This document shows positions 11,001 through 19,295 of a stretch of 64,000 nucleotides of DNA, one piece after another. Below the pieces are notes generated by a model. The model worked only from the letters and a program-made list of their open reading frames with translations, was not told the DNA's origin and made no database searches. This stretch comes from Xanthomonas cassavae CFBP 4642 (lineage in GTDB: Bacteria; Pseudomonadota; Gammaproteobacteria; Xanthomonadales; Xanthomonadaceae): contig NZ_CM002139.1 of NCBI RefSeq assembly GCF_000454545.1, forward strand, positions 3,677,554 through 3,741,553. Reading direction: 5' to 3'. The first letter of the stretch is position 1. Every line of letters begins with the position of its first letter. Position numbers and translations under genes: made by a program.

Positions 11001-11515
11001 GTATATGCAGCAGGTTGTTCGCGTGGGCCGAACATCAGAACCGGCGCGACCGCACGCTGGCGTAGCGCGCCGCTGGCCACCCGACGGCCATTGGCGTACA
11101 GCGTCAACCGCCCGCCCTGCGCCACCGCCGCGACCTGTGTCCAGGTACCGGCACGCAGTGCCTGCGTGCTGCGCAGCACGGTGTCGGCATCCTGCACGAA
11201 GCCGAGCCTGCCGTTGTCGATGGTGAAATAGCGGCCTGCAGCTTGCGGCTCACCGATACCAGCGATCAATGCCGGGCCGGCAGTCGCACGCGAGGGACGC
11301 ACCCAGCCCGACACGCTCCAGTCTGCGTCGGCGGCCAACGACGGTGCATCGGCGGCAAGTTTCTTCGCCAACCCCATTCCGCCCGCCAACACGCGGACAT
11401 CGTACGGGCCGGGCGAAGGCACATCGGCGGGCGCAGCCTCCACTGCAGCCCAGACCATGCAACCGCACAACACCCACAGCGCTCCACGGCGGAACGCCTT
11501 GCGAACCATCAGCAT
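8048..11515 (-). CDS. Glycoside hydrolase family 2 protein with N-terminal LamG-like domain
   Basis: A 1155-residue secreted glycosidase. ATG 11515 is chosen because GGGAGAGG lies just upstream and a signal peptide (MLMVRKAFRRGALWVLCG...) begins there; an in-frame ATG two codons later is also possible. Residues about 50-190 look like a concanavalin/LamG domain (WSVSGWVRPS, WTQVAAVAQGGRLTLYANG). Then come the GH2 sugar-binding jelly roll (NGINYAGEVWVNG), an Ig-like domain and a TIM barrel. The likely acid/base is Glu765 in LLFGRNEG and the nucleophile Glu823 in FSVEVGTPSF. These motifs resemble beta-mannosidase/endo-beta-mannosidase-like GH2 enzymes more than LacZ. The exact substrate is unknown. 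It precedes the TonB receptor on the same strand and diverges from the GH97 gene. Confidence 0.85.
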   Translation of the reverse strand: MLMVRKAFRRGALWVLCGCMVWAAVEAAPADVPSPGPYDVRVLAGGMGLAKKLAADAPSLAADADWSVSGWVRPSRATAGPALIAGIGEPQAAGRYFTIDNGRLGFVQDADTVLRSTQALRAGTWTQVAAVAQGGRLTLYANGRRVASGALRQRAVAPVLMFGPREQPAAYTQHFGGEIAGFVVQAGALDAAAVAQLASRAPDAALQRFEDASPAWQVQVKQMAGQIAPQAPATLPRSAAAFSAPVAKPVPQTPALQPLDAAAWQVGAWQLAAAPDLGQATGASLSRGDDTGGAAWRVATVPGTVLTTLVDRGVYPDPDIGLNNMAIPESLSRQDWWYRSSFELPAAARGKRLELLFNGINYAGEVWVNGTQVGRTRGAFARGRFDVSKQLKAGRNVIAVRVSPPPHPGIAHEQSMTAGVGENGGVQALDGPTFIASEGWDWIPAVRDRNAGLWQDVQLHAIGPVALGDTQVVTTRLAPDHRRAELEINVPLRNDSATAVQGTVQLSMGDVRIQRQVKVPAGGTTLTLTAADTPELVIANPRLWWPNGYGEPALYTLQMGVDVAGTRSDTQQLRFGIREVSYELSLFDQDGALRRVLVDFNKARQRGERIVDARHSAIRPVPGGDAQSFYPGAQASPAVTPLSDDALAPYLAIRINGVRIAVKGGNWGMDDWRKRVSRERLEPYFRLQRDAHFNVVRNWVGQNTEASFFELADEYGMLVFNDFWQSTQNYNMEPADAALFLDNAAEVIKRFRNHPSIVLLFGRNEGVPAPILNEGLDKLVAELDGTRWYTGSSNQVNLQGSGPYNYREPVAYFNALAQGFSVEVGTPSFSTLESFKASVPAAQDQWPISDAWAYHDWHQSGNGDTASFMRSLTDKLGAPASLDDFERKAQLLNYDTHRAIFEGFNAQLWTKNSGRLLWMSHPAWPSNMWQIYSHDYDTHAAYYGVRNAAETLHVQMNLPDHEVVVVNNASTPVRGLRVRAEVYGSNGALLQQREQAVDAAPVAVSAPVLQLAPLLKDTNGLGFVRLQLLDRDAMVRSRNFYWVAGDASAMRGLNALAAVPVQLATRLQEGAEPVLHATVRNPSQQVALNAKLTLVDAQGQRILPAYYSDNYLSLVPGEQREIQIRGPSADTLRNATLQVRGWNVEPSSGAVSGSP

Positions 11516-11656
11516 TAGAGGCCTCTCCCAAGCTCTACTGCCAAGCAACGGAGCACACCACCAACATGCAATCGCCAATCGTCCAATAGACGCATTGCGC
11601 GTTGCGTTCGGTCGTGCCGCCCGTGGCTGCCGCCCCTGTTTCAGCGGCCATGGTGC

Positions 11657-11672
11657 GAGGTAACGTTAACCC
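11657..11672. promoter_or_regulatory. Candidate LacI-family operator
   Basis: AGGTAACGTTAACCCA contains the 8-bp palindrome TAACGTTA with the central CG typical of LacI/GalR operators. It lies in the 217-bp gap between the divergent GH2 and GH97 genes and could control both. No intact LacI gene is in the window, only the relic at 796-1187. Confidence 0.45.
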
Positions 11673-11732
11673 AAGGCGATATCGACGACAACCGTTCTGC
11701 GTTAGGGTTGTCGCTCCCAGGAGGAGGGAACC

Positions 11733-13697
11733 ATGCGAAACCTGATCCAGTCCGTACTACCCGTGGCATGCGCCTTGCTGTGTTTTGCCGCTGCACCCGC
11801 ATCGGCGCAGCCCCTGAGCGTGCAATCGCCCGATGCGCGCACCCAGGTGGAATTCACTCTGGCCGAGGGCGGCGTGCCGAGCTACCGCGTGCTGTACCGC
11901 AACACGATCGTGCTAGACGACGCGCCACTTGGACTGGATCTTGGCAAGGCCGGCAAGCTCGGTCGCGGCATGACCTTGCAAGGCAGTACGACCGATACGC
12001 ACGACAGCCGATTTGCATTGCCGGTAGGCAAGACCCGGCAGGCGCGCGACCATTACCGCGCATTGCGCGTGCAGCTCTCCGACCCGCAACAGCGACGCCT
12101 GGACGTCGAACTGCGCGCCTACGACGATGGCGTGGCGCTGCGTTACGTATTGCCGGATGCAGGCGATGTGCGCATTCGCGATGAGCTTACCAGCTTCGCC
12201 TTTCCGCATGATTACGCATGCTGGACATTGAACCTTGGCCGTTTCGGCACCAGCCACGAGGGCGAGTACGACGCCATCGCGGCGTCGAAGTTGCGCCCGC
12301 ACAATCTGCTCGAGTTGCCGCTGGTCTGCCAGACCGATGCCAAGGGCACCACACTGGCGATCGGCGAGGCGAACCTGCGCGATTACGCCGGCCTGTACCT
12401 CGCCGGACGCGCCGACGGCGGGCTGGGTGTGTCGGCAAAACTGTCGCCGCGCCTGGACGACCCCAAGCTGGCGGTCAGCATCGATGCGAAGGGCCGCGAT
12501 TTCGCCACGCCCTGGCGCGTGATCATGTTGGGCGATACCCCGGCGAGCCTGATCGAATCCAGCCTGATTTCCGCATTGAATCCGCCGCCGGCGTTCGATG
12601 CGCGCTGGGTGCGGCCAGGCAAATCGGCCTGGGACTGGTGGTCGGGCAGTCTGGCCAGCGGGGTGGAGCATCCGGGCATGAACAGCGCCACCATTCAGCG
12701 TTACATCGACCATGCGCAGCAGTTGAAGCTGCAGTACATGCTGATCGACGACGGCTGGTACCACGGCAGCACCGGCGATGGCCAATACAACGCCGATGCG
12801 GATATCCGCCGCCCGGTGGCGCAGCTGGACCTGCCGGGCCTGGTGGCGTACGCGCGCGAACGCAACGTCGGCCTGTGGCTCTGGGCACACTGGCGCGCGC
12901 TCGATGCGCACATGGATCAAGCACTGGCGTGGTACCAGCAGCTCGGCATCAAGGGCATCAAGGTCGACTTCATGGACCGCGACGACCAGCAGATGGTGGA
13001 CTTCTACCATCGCCTGTTGGGCAAGGCGGCCGAGCACAAACTGCTGGTGGACCTGCATGGCGCCTATCACCCGACCGGGCTGACCCGCACCTATCCCAAT
13101 TATCTGACCCAGGAAGGCGTCCTGGGCGCCGAGTACAACAAGTGGACCACCCGCATCACCGCCACCCACAATCTCACGCTGCCGTTCACGCGCATGCTGC
13201 TCGGGCCGATGGATTACACGCCGGGCGGTTTCCGCAACGTGCGCCCGGCCGAATTCAAGATGCAGCACATCGCCCCGCAGGTAATGACCACGCGTGCGCA
13301 ACAGCTGGCGATGTATGTGGTGTACGAAAGCCCGTTTGCGGTGGTGTCCGACAGCCCGGAGCAGTATGAGAACGTGCCGGCGGCGCAGTTCCTGCGCGAT
13401 GTGCCTGCAAGTTGGGACCAGACGCGTGCGCTGGACGGCGCGATCGGCGAGCACATCGTGCTGGCGCGACGTAGCGGCAACGACTGGTATCTGGGTGCGA
13501 TGACCAACGAACAGGCGCGTACCCTGGAAGTCCCGTTGGCGTTCCTCGGCAAGGGCCGCTGGACCGCCACAATCTACGCGGATGGGCAAGCGCCCACCGA
13601 GGTACGCATCGACACGCGCAAGCTCAAAGGCGCTGACACCTTGCAGCTGACGCTGGCCGCAAACGGCGGTGCAGCGGTGCGATTGCAGAAGAACTGA
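11733..13697 (+). CDS. Glycoside hydrolase family 97, predicted retaining type
   Basis: A 654-residue secreted enzyme with a signal peptide ending APASAQ and a strong AGGAGGG ribosome site. The N-terminal super-sandwich domain, the barrel (SAWDWWSG, YMLIDDGWYH, WLWAHWRALDAHM) and the C-terminal beta domain are those of GH97, the SusB family of alpha-glucosidases and alpha-galactosidases. The segment GIKVDFMDRDDQ places an aspartate at residue 412, and LTQEGVLGAEYNKW places glutamates at 461 and 467. This resembles retaining GH97 enzymes, where an Asp nucleophile and a Glu acid/base are used, rather than inverting SusB. Alpha-galactosidase-like activity is therefore my inference. It diverges from GH2, sharing a possible LacI-type operator, and ends at an intrinsic terminator. 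Confidence 0.9.
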   Translation: MRNLIQSVLPVACALLCFAAAPASAQPLSVQSPDARTQVEFTLAEGGVPSYRVLYRNTIVLDDAPLGLDLGKAGKLGRGMTLQGSTTDTHDSRFALPVGKTRQARDHYRALRVQLSDPQQRRLDVELRAYDDGVALRYVLPDAGDVRIRDELTSFAFPHDYACWTLNLGRFGTSHEGEYDAIAASKLRPHNLLELPLVCQTDAKGTTLAIGEANLRDYAGLYLAGRADGGLGVSAKLSPRLDDPKLAVSIDAKGRDFATPWRVIMLGDTPASLIESSLISALNPPPAFDARWVRPGKSAWDWWSGSLASGVEHPGMNSATIQRYIDHAQQLKLQYMLIDDGWYHGSTGDGQYNADADIRRPVAQLDLPGLVAYARERNVGLWLWAHWRALDAHMDQALAWYQQLGIKGIKVDFMDRDDQQMVDFYHRLLGKAAEHKLLVDLHGAYHPTGLTRTYPNYLTQEGVLGAEYNKWTTRITATHNLTLPFTRMLLGPMDYTPGGFRNVRPAEFKMQHIAPQVMTTRAQQLAMYVVYESPFAVVSDSPEQYENVPAAQFLRDVPASWDQTRALDGAIGEHIVLARRSGNDWYLGAMTNEQARTLEVPLAFLGKGRWTATIYADGQAPTEVRIDTRKLKGADTLQLTLAANGGAAVRLQKN

Positions 13698-13703
13698 ATG
13701 TTG

Positions 13704-13743
13704 GGGTGCGCAGCGGCCGGATTCAGCCGCTTCGCACCCTTTG
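13704..13743 (+). terminator. Intrinsic terminator after GH97
   Basis: GGGTGCG...AGCGGC pairs with GCCGCT...CGCACCC seven bases after the stop codon, with a single internal mismatch per arm, followed by TTTGTTCTTT. Confidence 0.75.
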
Positions 13744-14497
13744 TTCTTTGAACGACTGGCCTGGCATCGCAAAGGCAATCGTTCGCCCATGCGCAAGTCG
13801 TCTCGAATCACATGCGAAACCAAAAAACCGGCTGCACAGGCCGAGATGTTCTCCAACGAACGGAAATGGGTCACCAAGAATTGCCATGCGCGCCCAGACT
13901 CCTACAGGCGGCACAACGCCGAGCGCCACGAGGGATTCGTGCATAGAAGCCAAGCGCAAGTCAGTTTTTCCACCAGCGCCCACAGGCATTGTCCAGCCAA
14001 CGCAGGTGTAAGCCTCTATCGCGTGCGCTTGACTCGATGCGTTCGCATTGATCGGTGCGCAGCGATCAATGCGCCTTGTGATCTCAGACGCTGGGAGGTG
14101 GCCATCGCCGCGGTGGCGAGTAGCAACGCCGCCGCTGATACCCCACTCGCATCCGCACCCCACCGCCTGCAGCAACATGACCGGATCGACGATCACCTCG
14201 TTGCGCAACCTCCACGCGTGACTACGCGCACTGTTGCGCAACGGCCTCCATGCCACGCCCTGCACACCATCAGGTACGTCACAGCATCCGCGTAGCCGGT
14301 TGCGCATGGCGTGTGTCTGCTGTCACGCAATGGCAGTTCTCCTGAATATGTCAGAGAGAGAAACCTTAGGATGCGCACGCCCTCACCGTGGACGCGCGCG
14401 TTCGAACACTGTTGCAAGCGCCGCTACGACCTGATGGCGCGGCGGGCACGGTTCGCCGCGTGCCCGCCGCCTCGTTCCGGCCCCCAGGACATTCTGC
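13744..14497. other. Non-coding region upstream of the neprosin-like gene
   Basis: About 750 bp without a supportable gene; the open frames here are arginine- and histidine-rich shadows. It contains a 10-bp perfect inverted repeat, GCATTGATCG at 14045-14054 and CGATCAATGC at 14063-14072, with an 8-base loop. Its role is unknown. Confidence 0.45.
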
Positions 14498-15982
14498 ATG
14501 CCCACTCGTTTCCATCGATCGCTGCCGCTGCGCGGCCCCCTCGCTGCGTTCGTCGTTTGCGTGGCGGCTTCCGCTCATGCAACCACCCTGCTGCCAGCGT
14601 CCGTGTCGCCAGCCAGCGACCAGCGCATCGACCAACTCATGCCACCGCTGCGGCAGACACCGGCCACGCCGCGCATCGCCAAGGCGCAGGCGGCGCGCGC
14701 GCGCCTCGCCGGCGAGGCATCACTTGCGTCTCCACAGGTGACAGCTGAATTCCAGCAGTTCCTGCAGATGCAGACGCACGCCAGCTATGCCAACCGCGAT
14801 GCGGCGGCGAAGGTTGCCGACCCCACAGCATTCGCTCAGATGCAGCGCTATCTGTTCAATCGCTACAACGGTTTGACCGTGCTGGGCAGCGTGCGGCAAG
14901 GCAGCACCGTGTTCGACTGCATCCCGCGCGCGCAGCAGCCTGCATTGCGCGATGGAAGCACGCCTGCCCTGCCACCGGCCATTGCGCCTGGCCTGCGCAC
15001 CAGTGCCGCACTGGATGCGGCGCAACGTTGCGATGTCGGCAGTGTGCCGCTGCAACGCATTGGCCTGACCGAACTGACCCGCCACCCAACCCTCCAGGCC
15101 TATCTGCGTGGCACCACACCGCGCGTCCCGGAACCGACGACCGCACGCCGCATGACCGCCGCGCAGGACGCTGCCTCGGTGGTGCATTACTACTCCACCA
15201 TCTCTCTGGACACCGCCGGCTCGCCAGTGACCGGCGCCGGCGCCGATCTCAATACCTGGGTGCCAGCGGTACGCGCCAACGATGCGCAATCGATCAGCCA
15301 GATCTGGCTGGGCGGCTACACGCCGCAGGGTCGGATCCAGACCCTGGAAGCCGGATGGCAGACCCAGCCCGGTGCAGGCTGGGGCACTACGCCCATCCTG
15401 TTCATCTACTCCACACAGGACGGCTACCTCACCACCGGCTGCCATAACCTAGATTGCGCCGACTTCGTGCAGACCAGCAGCGCGAATGTGCTCGGCGCCG
15501 CGCCGGCAGGCGGCTTCAGCACCGCCGGCGGCAAGCAGGCGCTGCTGCATGTGGAATTCCAGCGCAATGCCGAGGGCTATTGGTGGTTCGGCTTGAACGG
15601 CGAATGGATCGGGTACTACAAGGCCGAGCTCTATGCGGGCGACATCGCCGAAGGAAGTGCCGACATCTTCATTTCCGCCGGTGGCGAAATCTCTACCTGG
15701 GACGGTCGCCCCAGCGCACCGATGGGCAGTGGGAAGTTCGCCTCGGCCGGCTATCGGCAGGCGGCGTTCCAGGCCAATCATTTCTACCGCGACGCAAACA
15801 TGACCACCCGTCCCGCGCAACGCCTGTCATCGATGAATGTGGAGCAGCCCGCCTGCTACACCCTGGCGATTGCCGGCTACACCTATCCGTATGCCTTGGG
15901 TGCAGGCGTCTCACGCATCAGCCTGTCGCCCGAAATGAGCAACGGCGGCATCTACTTCGGCGGCCCCGGCTGCGCGCGCTGA
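14498..15982 (+). CDS. Neprosin-like secreted peptidase
   Basis: A 494-residue exported protein with a signal peptide ending ASAHA. The C-terminal half (about residues 220-494) matches the neprosin (DUF239) fold known from plant carnivory proteins and some plant-associated bacteria: SQIWLGGY, QTLEAGWQTQPG, ILFIYSTQDGYLTTGCHNLDC, YWWFGLNGEWIGYY and a closing GGIYFGGPGC. Neprosins are glutamic peptidases that cut after proline. Glutamates lie in LEAGWQ and in YYKAELY, but I cannot assign the catalytic pair with certainty. The N-terminal 200 residues are alanine-rich and could be a propeptide. It stands alone, so its regulation cannot be read from context. A role in degrading proline-rich plant wall proteins is a reasonable guess. 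Confidence 0.8.
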   Translation: MPTRFHRSLPLRGPLAAFVVCVAASAHATTLLPASVSPASDQRIDQLMPPLRQTPATPRIAKAQAARARLAGEASLASPQVTAEFQQFLQMQTHASYANRDAAAKVADPTAFAQMQRYLFNRYNGLTVLGSVRQGSTVFDCIPRAQQPALRDGSTPALPPAIAPGLRTSAALDAAQRCDVGSVPLQRIGLTELTRHPTLQAYLRGTTPRVPEPTTARRMTAAQDAASVVHYYSTISLDTAGSPVTGAGADLNTWVPAVRANDAQSISQIWLGGYTPQGRIQTLEAGWQTQPGAGWGTTPILFIYSTQDGYLTTGCHNLDCADFVQTSSANVLGAAPAGGFSTAGGKQALLHVEFQRNAEGYWWFGLNGEWIGYYKAELYAGDIAEGSADIFISAGGEISTWDGRPSAPMGSGKFASAGYRQAAFQANHFYRDANMTTRPAQRLSSMNVEQPACYTLAIAGYTYPYALGAGVSRISLSPEMSNGGIYFGGPGCAR

Positions 15983-16578
15983 GCCACACGATGTGCCTGC
16001 GCGCACTGCTGCAGTGCGCGTGGCGCCCTACGATGACCGCAGTGGCGCGGGCATCGTGCCGGCGTATCCCAGGCCACCGATACGCCGGCGCAGCGGAACT
16101 GGATGTTGGTAGCCGTGCAGCATCCACGGTGCATCGCGGCTACCGCCATGCCATCAGGGCGTATGTCGATGCATAAGCAACCAGTCACTCCCCGGACCTT
16201 GCGTGGCTGGAGGTCTGGAAGCATCCGAAGCGTTAGCGCCCCTCTCCCGCCGGGGCGAACAGGCAGGGGTGTGCGCCATCGGCGTGCGTGCCGTGGAGAG
16301 CCCGCGCTGCAAGCGCGGGTTGGGGACGGGAAGTGGGAGTTGGCGGCAAAGCAGTCCTAACGTCACTTCTGGAGGCGCGTGGCGACGCGTTTATCACTGC
16401 TTGCACTGACAGACGCTTGAGGCGCACCCTCATCCGCCCCGTCGGGGCACCTTCTCCCCATCAAGGAGGACAATGTCCCGAAGGGAGAAGGGAGTGTCAT
16501 CAATTTCTTTTGTGCAGTGACGGCCACGCAAATTGCTCTACCAGACGCCCCCCCCTCGCCTCGGCGAGGAGGTGTTTC
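15983..16578. other. Non-coding region with intergenic repeats
   Basis: Convergent intergenic space between the neprosin-like gene and the carboxylesterase. It holds a perfect 8-bp stem (CGCGCACT 16000-16007 with AGTGCGCG 16013-16020), a plausible terminator for the upstream gene. Further on are GC-rich stretches around 16240-16350 and 16425-16495 (CCGCCCCGTCGGGGC; CTTCTCCCC...GGGAGAAGG) that resemble dispersed intergenic repeats. No gene is supportable. Confidence 0.45.
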
Positions 16579-18090
16579 TTAGGGCAAATCCACGCCTGCG
16601 CACACGGCCGGGCGGGCATCCTTGATCTGCTGCGCACCCCGCGCATCGAACTGCAGTGCGGCATGTTTCGGTGCAAAGGCGGGCCACGCGGGCAAGCCTT
16701 TGGCATTGGGATTACCACGCTGCACGAATGCCGCCCAATACCGTTGCAGGCTCACCGGTGGCGTGCCAATGGGCAGGTTCTTGAACAGGAACGGCAGCTC
16801 GGCGCTATGGGTCACCTGCCCCCCTGGCGCGGCGGTGTCGAACACGTAATGCCATACCGGCACACCGAGCGCGGCCTGGTGCTGGGCGACCGTCACCGCC
16901 GGGCAACGGAAGGTGAGGTCGGTGGACAGCTGCATGGCGGCATTGCCCTGCCGCGCCGCACGCTGTTCGGCGTGCGCGCGTTGCGCCTGCAGCACAGCAT
17001 CGGCACGATCGGGATAGTCGCGGCGCAAGCGCGCCTGCGCTCCCTGCTCGCCGCCATAGGTGAGCTCCTGCACCACGTAACCGATCAACAACGGCACCTT
17101 GGCTTGCGCGCCGCTTGCCAACAACTCGGCCGGCGCGCGCGGCAGCACGCGTCCATCGACCACCGCCTGTAGCCAGATATAGCCATCATCGTCCAGCGCC
17201 GGCACATCCACGCCCTGTCCGGCCTTGAGCAGCTGGTCTGCCGGCAGCGCACGCAACTGCGCCAGGCGCGTGGCCGGATCGTCGATGCCGGCGCGCTTGG
17301 CGATGCTCACACCCACTGCGCGATTGTCCTCCAGGCTGCGCGCCGGCAAGCCGAATCCGGCGGTGCCGCTCTGTTCGATCGCGGCCGAGAACAGCCCGCG
17401 CGCCAACGGGCTGAGCATCAGCAGGCCCACGTCCTGGCCACCGGCCGATTGCCCGGCAATGGTGACCCGCGCAGGGTCGCCGCCAAACTGCGCAATGTTG
17501 TCGCGCACCCAGCGCAAGGCCGCAATCTGATCGAGCAGTGCGTAATTGCCGGCCGCCTCGTTCTCGCCATCGCGCAGCTCCGGCAGCGACAGAAAACCCA
17601 GCGCGCCCAGCCGGTATTGCAGCGTCACCACCAGCATGTTCTGCGCAACCAGGTTGGTGGGCAGATGCCCGTCCGCACCACCGGCCACATTGGCGCCGCC
17701 ATGGATCCACACGAACACCGGCAACGGCGTGGCCGGATGCAGCTGCGGGGTCTGCACCTCCACATACAGGCAGTCTTCGCTGCCGCGGCCGGCCATGGCG
17801 TTGTTCCAGCCCAGCGCAGGCTGCACGCACGGCGTGGCTGCCTGGGTGGCGTCACGCAACTGCGTCCATGCGGCGGCCGGTTGCGGTGGTCGCCAGCGCA
17901 GCGCGCCGAGCGGCGGTGCGGCAAACGGAATCTTGCGGAACACTGCGCTGCCATCGTCCTGCCACTGCCCGCGCACCGCACCGTGATCGGTGCGCACTTC
18001 CGGCAGCGCGGCGGGCATGGGCGCCGTGGCAGCGGCAGCGCTGCCGGTGACAACGCAGGTAGCAGCAAATAGCCAGGCAGACACACGCAT
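16579..18090 (-). CDS. Type-B carboxylesterase/lipase family protein, secreted
   Basis: A 503-residue serine hydrolase of the alpha/beta-hydrolase carboxylesterase (COesterase) family, with a signal peptide ending GSAAAA. Visible motifs are the EDCLYVEV signature, the oxyanion-hole segment VWIHGGAN, the nucleophile elbow GQSAGG and the histidine segment HSAELPFLF. An acidic triad member is expected between the last two but is not certain. Such enzymes hydrolyse carboxylic esters; the natural substrate is unknown. Its ATG overlaps the stop codon of the upstream methyltransferase gene as TAATG, so translation is coupled although the functions look unrelated. Confidence 0.88.
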   Translation of the reverse strand: MRVSAWLFAATCVVTGSAAAATAPMPAALPEVRTDHGAVRGQWQDDGSAVFRKIPFAAPPLGALRWRPPQPAAAWTQLRDATQAATPCVQPALGWNNAMAGRGSEDCLYVEVQTPQLHPATPLPVFVWIHGGANVAGGADGHLPTNLVAQNMLVVTLQYRLGALGFLSLPELRDGENEAAGNYALLDQIAALRWVRDNIAQFGGDPARVTIAGQSAGGQDVGLLMLSPLARGLFSAAIEQSGTAGFGLPARSLEDNRAVGVSIAKRAGIDDPATRLAQLRALPADQLLKAGQGVDVPALDDDGYIWLQAVVDGRVLPRAPAELLASGAQAKVPLLIGYVVQELTYGGEQGAQARLRRDYPDRADAVLQAQRAHAEQRAARQGNAAMQLSTDLTFRCPAVTVAQHQAALGVPVWHYVFDTAAPGGQVTHSAELPFLFKNLPIGTPPVSLQRYWAAFVQRGNPNAKGLPAWPAFAPKHAALQFDARGAQQIKDARPAVCAGVDLP

Positions 18091-19001
18091 TACAGATCTC
18101 CGGTGATCACACGGGCACGCCAGGCGGCCTGGAAGACAGCGGTGGCCGAGGCCACGTTGAGACTTTCGACCTTGCCGCTGCCGCCGATGGACAACTGCAG
18201 ATCGCAGTCGCGCGCGAACCGGCGGTCCATGCCTTCGCTTTCCGCCCCCATCACGTACACCAGGCGTTGCGGCAGGCTGGCGGCGAACACGTCCTGGCCG
18301 CCATCAACGAGCGTGGCCGCCACCGCAAACCCGGCGTGCCGCAACTGTGCCAGCGCCTGCGCGGTCTCTGGCAATTGCACCAGCGGCACCGCTTCGGCTC
18401 CGCCTTCGGCCACGCGGGCCGCCGCGCCGGACAACCCCAGCGTGGAGCCGGCCGGCAGCAGCAGGCCGGCCACACCGAAGTGCGCCGAGGAGCGCAGGAT
18501 CGCGCCGAAGTTGTGCGGATTGCCCACGCCGTCCAGCCACAGCGCCAGCACCGGGCCTGGCGGCAGCGCGGCCAGCCATTCCTGCAGCGGCTGCGGCGGC
18601 ACGCGCAGCACGTCGGCCACCACGCCTTCGTGGTGCGCACTGGCGGCGAGCTTGCTCAGGTCGGCCTCTTCCACCACGCGGTAACCGATGCGCTGGGCCA
18701 CGCACCAGGCCAGCAAGGCCTTGAACTGCGGGATGCGCGCTTGGGTCAGGTAGAGCTTGCGCAGCGCCTGGGGACGCGCATTGAACACGGCCTGGACCGC
18801 ATTGATGCCGTACAGGCGCAGCTCGCGTGCATTGCCGCCCGGCGGCTGCGCTGCCAACGGGCCGGCATCGGGCGACCGTTGCGCGGACGGGTTAGGTGCG
18901 GGTGCGCGCGGCGCGGCGCGGCCCCAGGGAGTGTGCGGGCCGCCTGATGGCTTGCCGCCATCGCGTGGCGGCCGTCGGCCGCGTCCATCGTGCTGTGTCA
19001 T
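18090..19001 (-). CDS. TrmH/SpoU-family RNA 2'-O-methyltransferase
   Basis: A 303-residue SPOUT methyltransferase. Residues 1-60 are basic, proline- and glycine-rich and probably disordered. Then come the substrate-binding domain (LRLYGINAVQAVFNARP) and the trefoil-knot domain with the three SpoU motifs: NPHNFGAILRSSAHFGV, YVMGAESEGM and LSIGGSGKVESLNVASATAV. It transfers a methyl group from S-adenosylmethionine to a ribose 2'-OH in rRNA or tRNA. The extended basic N-terminus resembles YfiF-type members more than RlmB, so I do not assign a target. Its stop codon overlaps the start of the carboxylesterase. Confidence 0.85.
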   Translation of the reverse strand: MTQHDGRGRRPPRDGGKPSGGPHTPWGRAAPRAPAPNPSAQRSPDAGPLAAQPPGGNARELRLYGINAVQAVFNARPQALRKLYLTQARIPQFKALLAWCVAQRIGYRVVEEADLSKLAASAHHEGVVADVLRVPPQPLQEWLAALPPGPVLALWLDGVGNPHNFGAILRSSAHFGVAGLLLPAGSTLGLSGAAARVAEGGAEAVPLVQLPETAQALAQLRHAGFAVAATLVDGGQDVFAASLPQRLVYVMGAESEGMDRRFARDCDLQLSIGGSGKVESLNVASATAVFQAAWRARVITGDL

Positions 19002-19295
19002 TGGTGTATCCAGAAGTTCGCATGTATTGCCGTGTCGCCCGAGCCGGTTGGCCGTTCGGGCTCACGGCGTTCACCGCCCCGCAGCGCCAGCGGGGCCATC
19101 GCTGCAGTCGCAGTGGCGACGATGGTAAGCCAGTGCGCTGCCGCGCGCGTGTTGCCGCCGCCGTGCCGCGACATGCAGGTGGAAGCGAACGCCACCCGCA
19201 TACGGCAGCAGATCCGCTCGCCGCCGATCTCGATGCTGGCGACAGAGGGTCAGCGTCGTCCATCGAATACTGCTGGCCTGTTGCACAGAAAAACC

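Noticed and set aside
4969..13697. Membership of the Xanthomonas N-glycan (nix) cluster
   Set aside because: The GH92, GH125, GH3 and other partner enzymes described for that cluster are absent; only GH2, GH97 and a TonB receptor occur here.
11913..13877. Long open frame antisense to GH97 (about 650 codons)
   Set aside because: It mirrors the GH97 gene, has no family motif or ribosome site, and such antisense frames are common in GC-rich coding DNA with third-position G/C.
18090..18092. Functional operon between RNA methyltransferase and carboxylesterase
   Set aside because: TAATG overlap shows translational coupling, but the products share no obvious pathway, so I do not infer a joint function.
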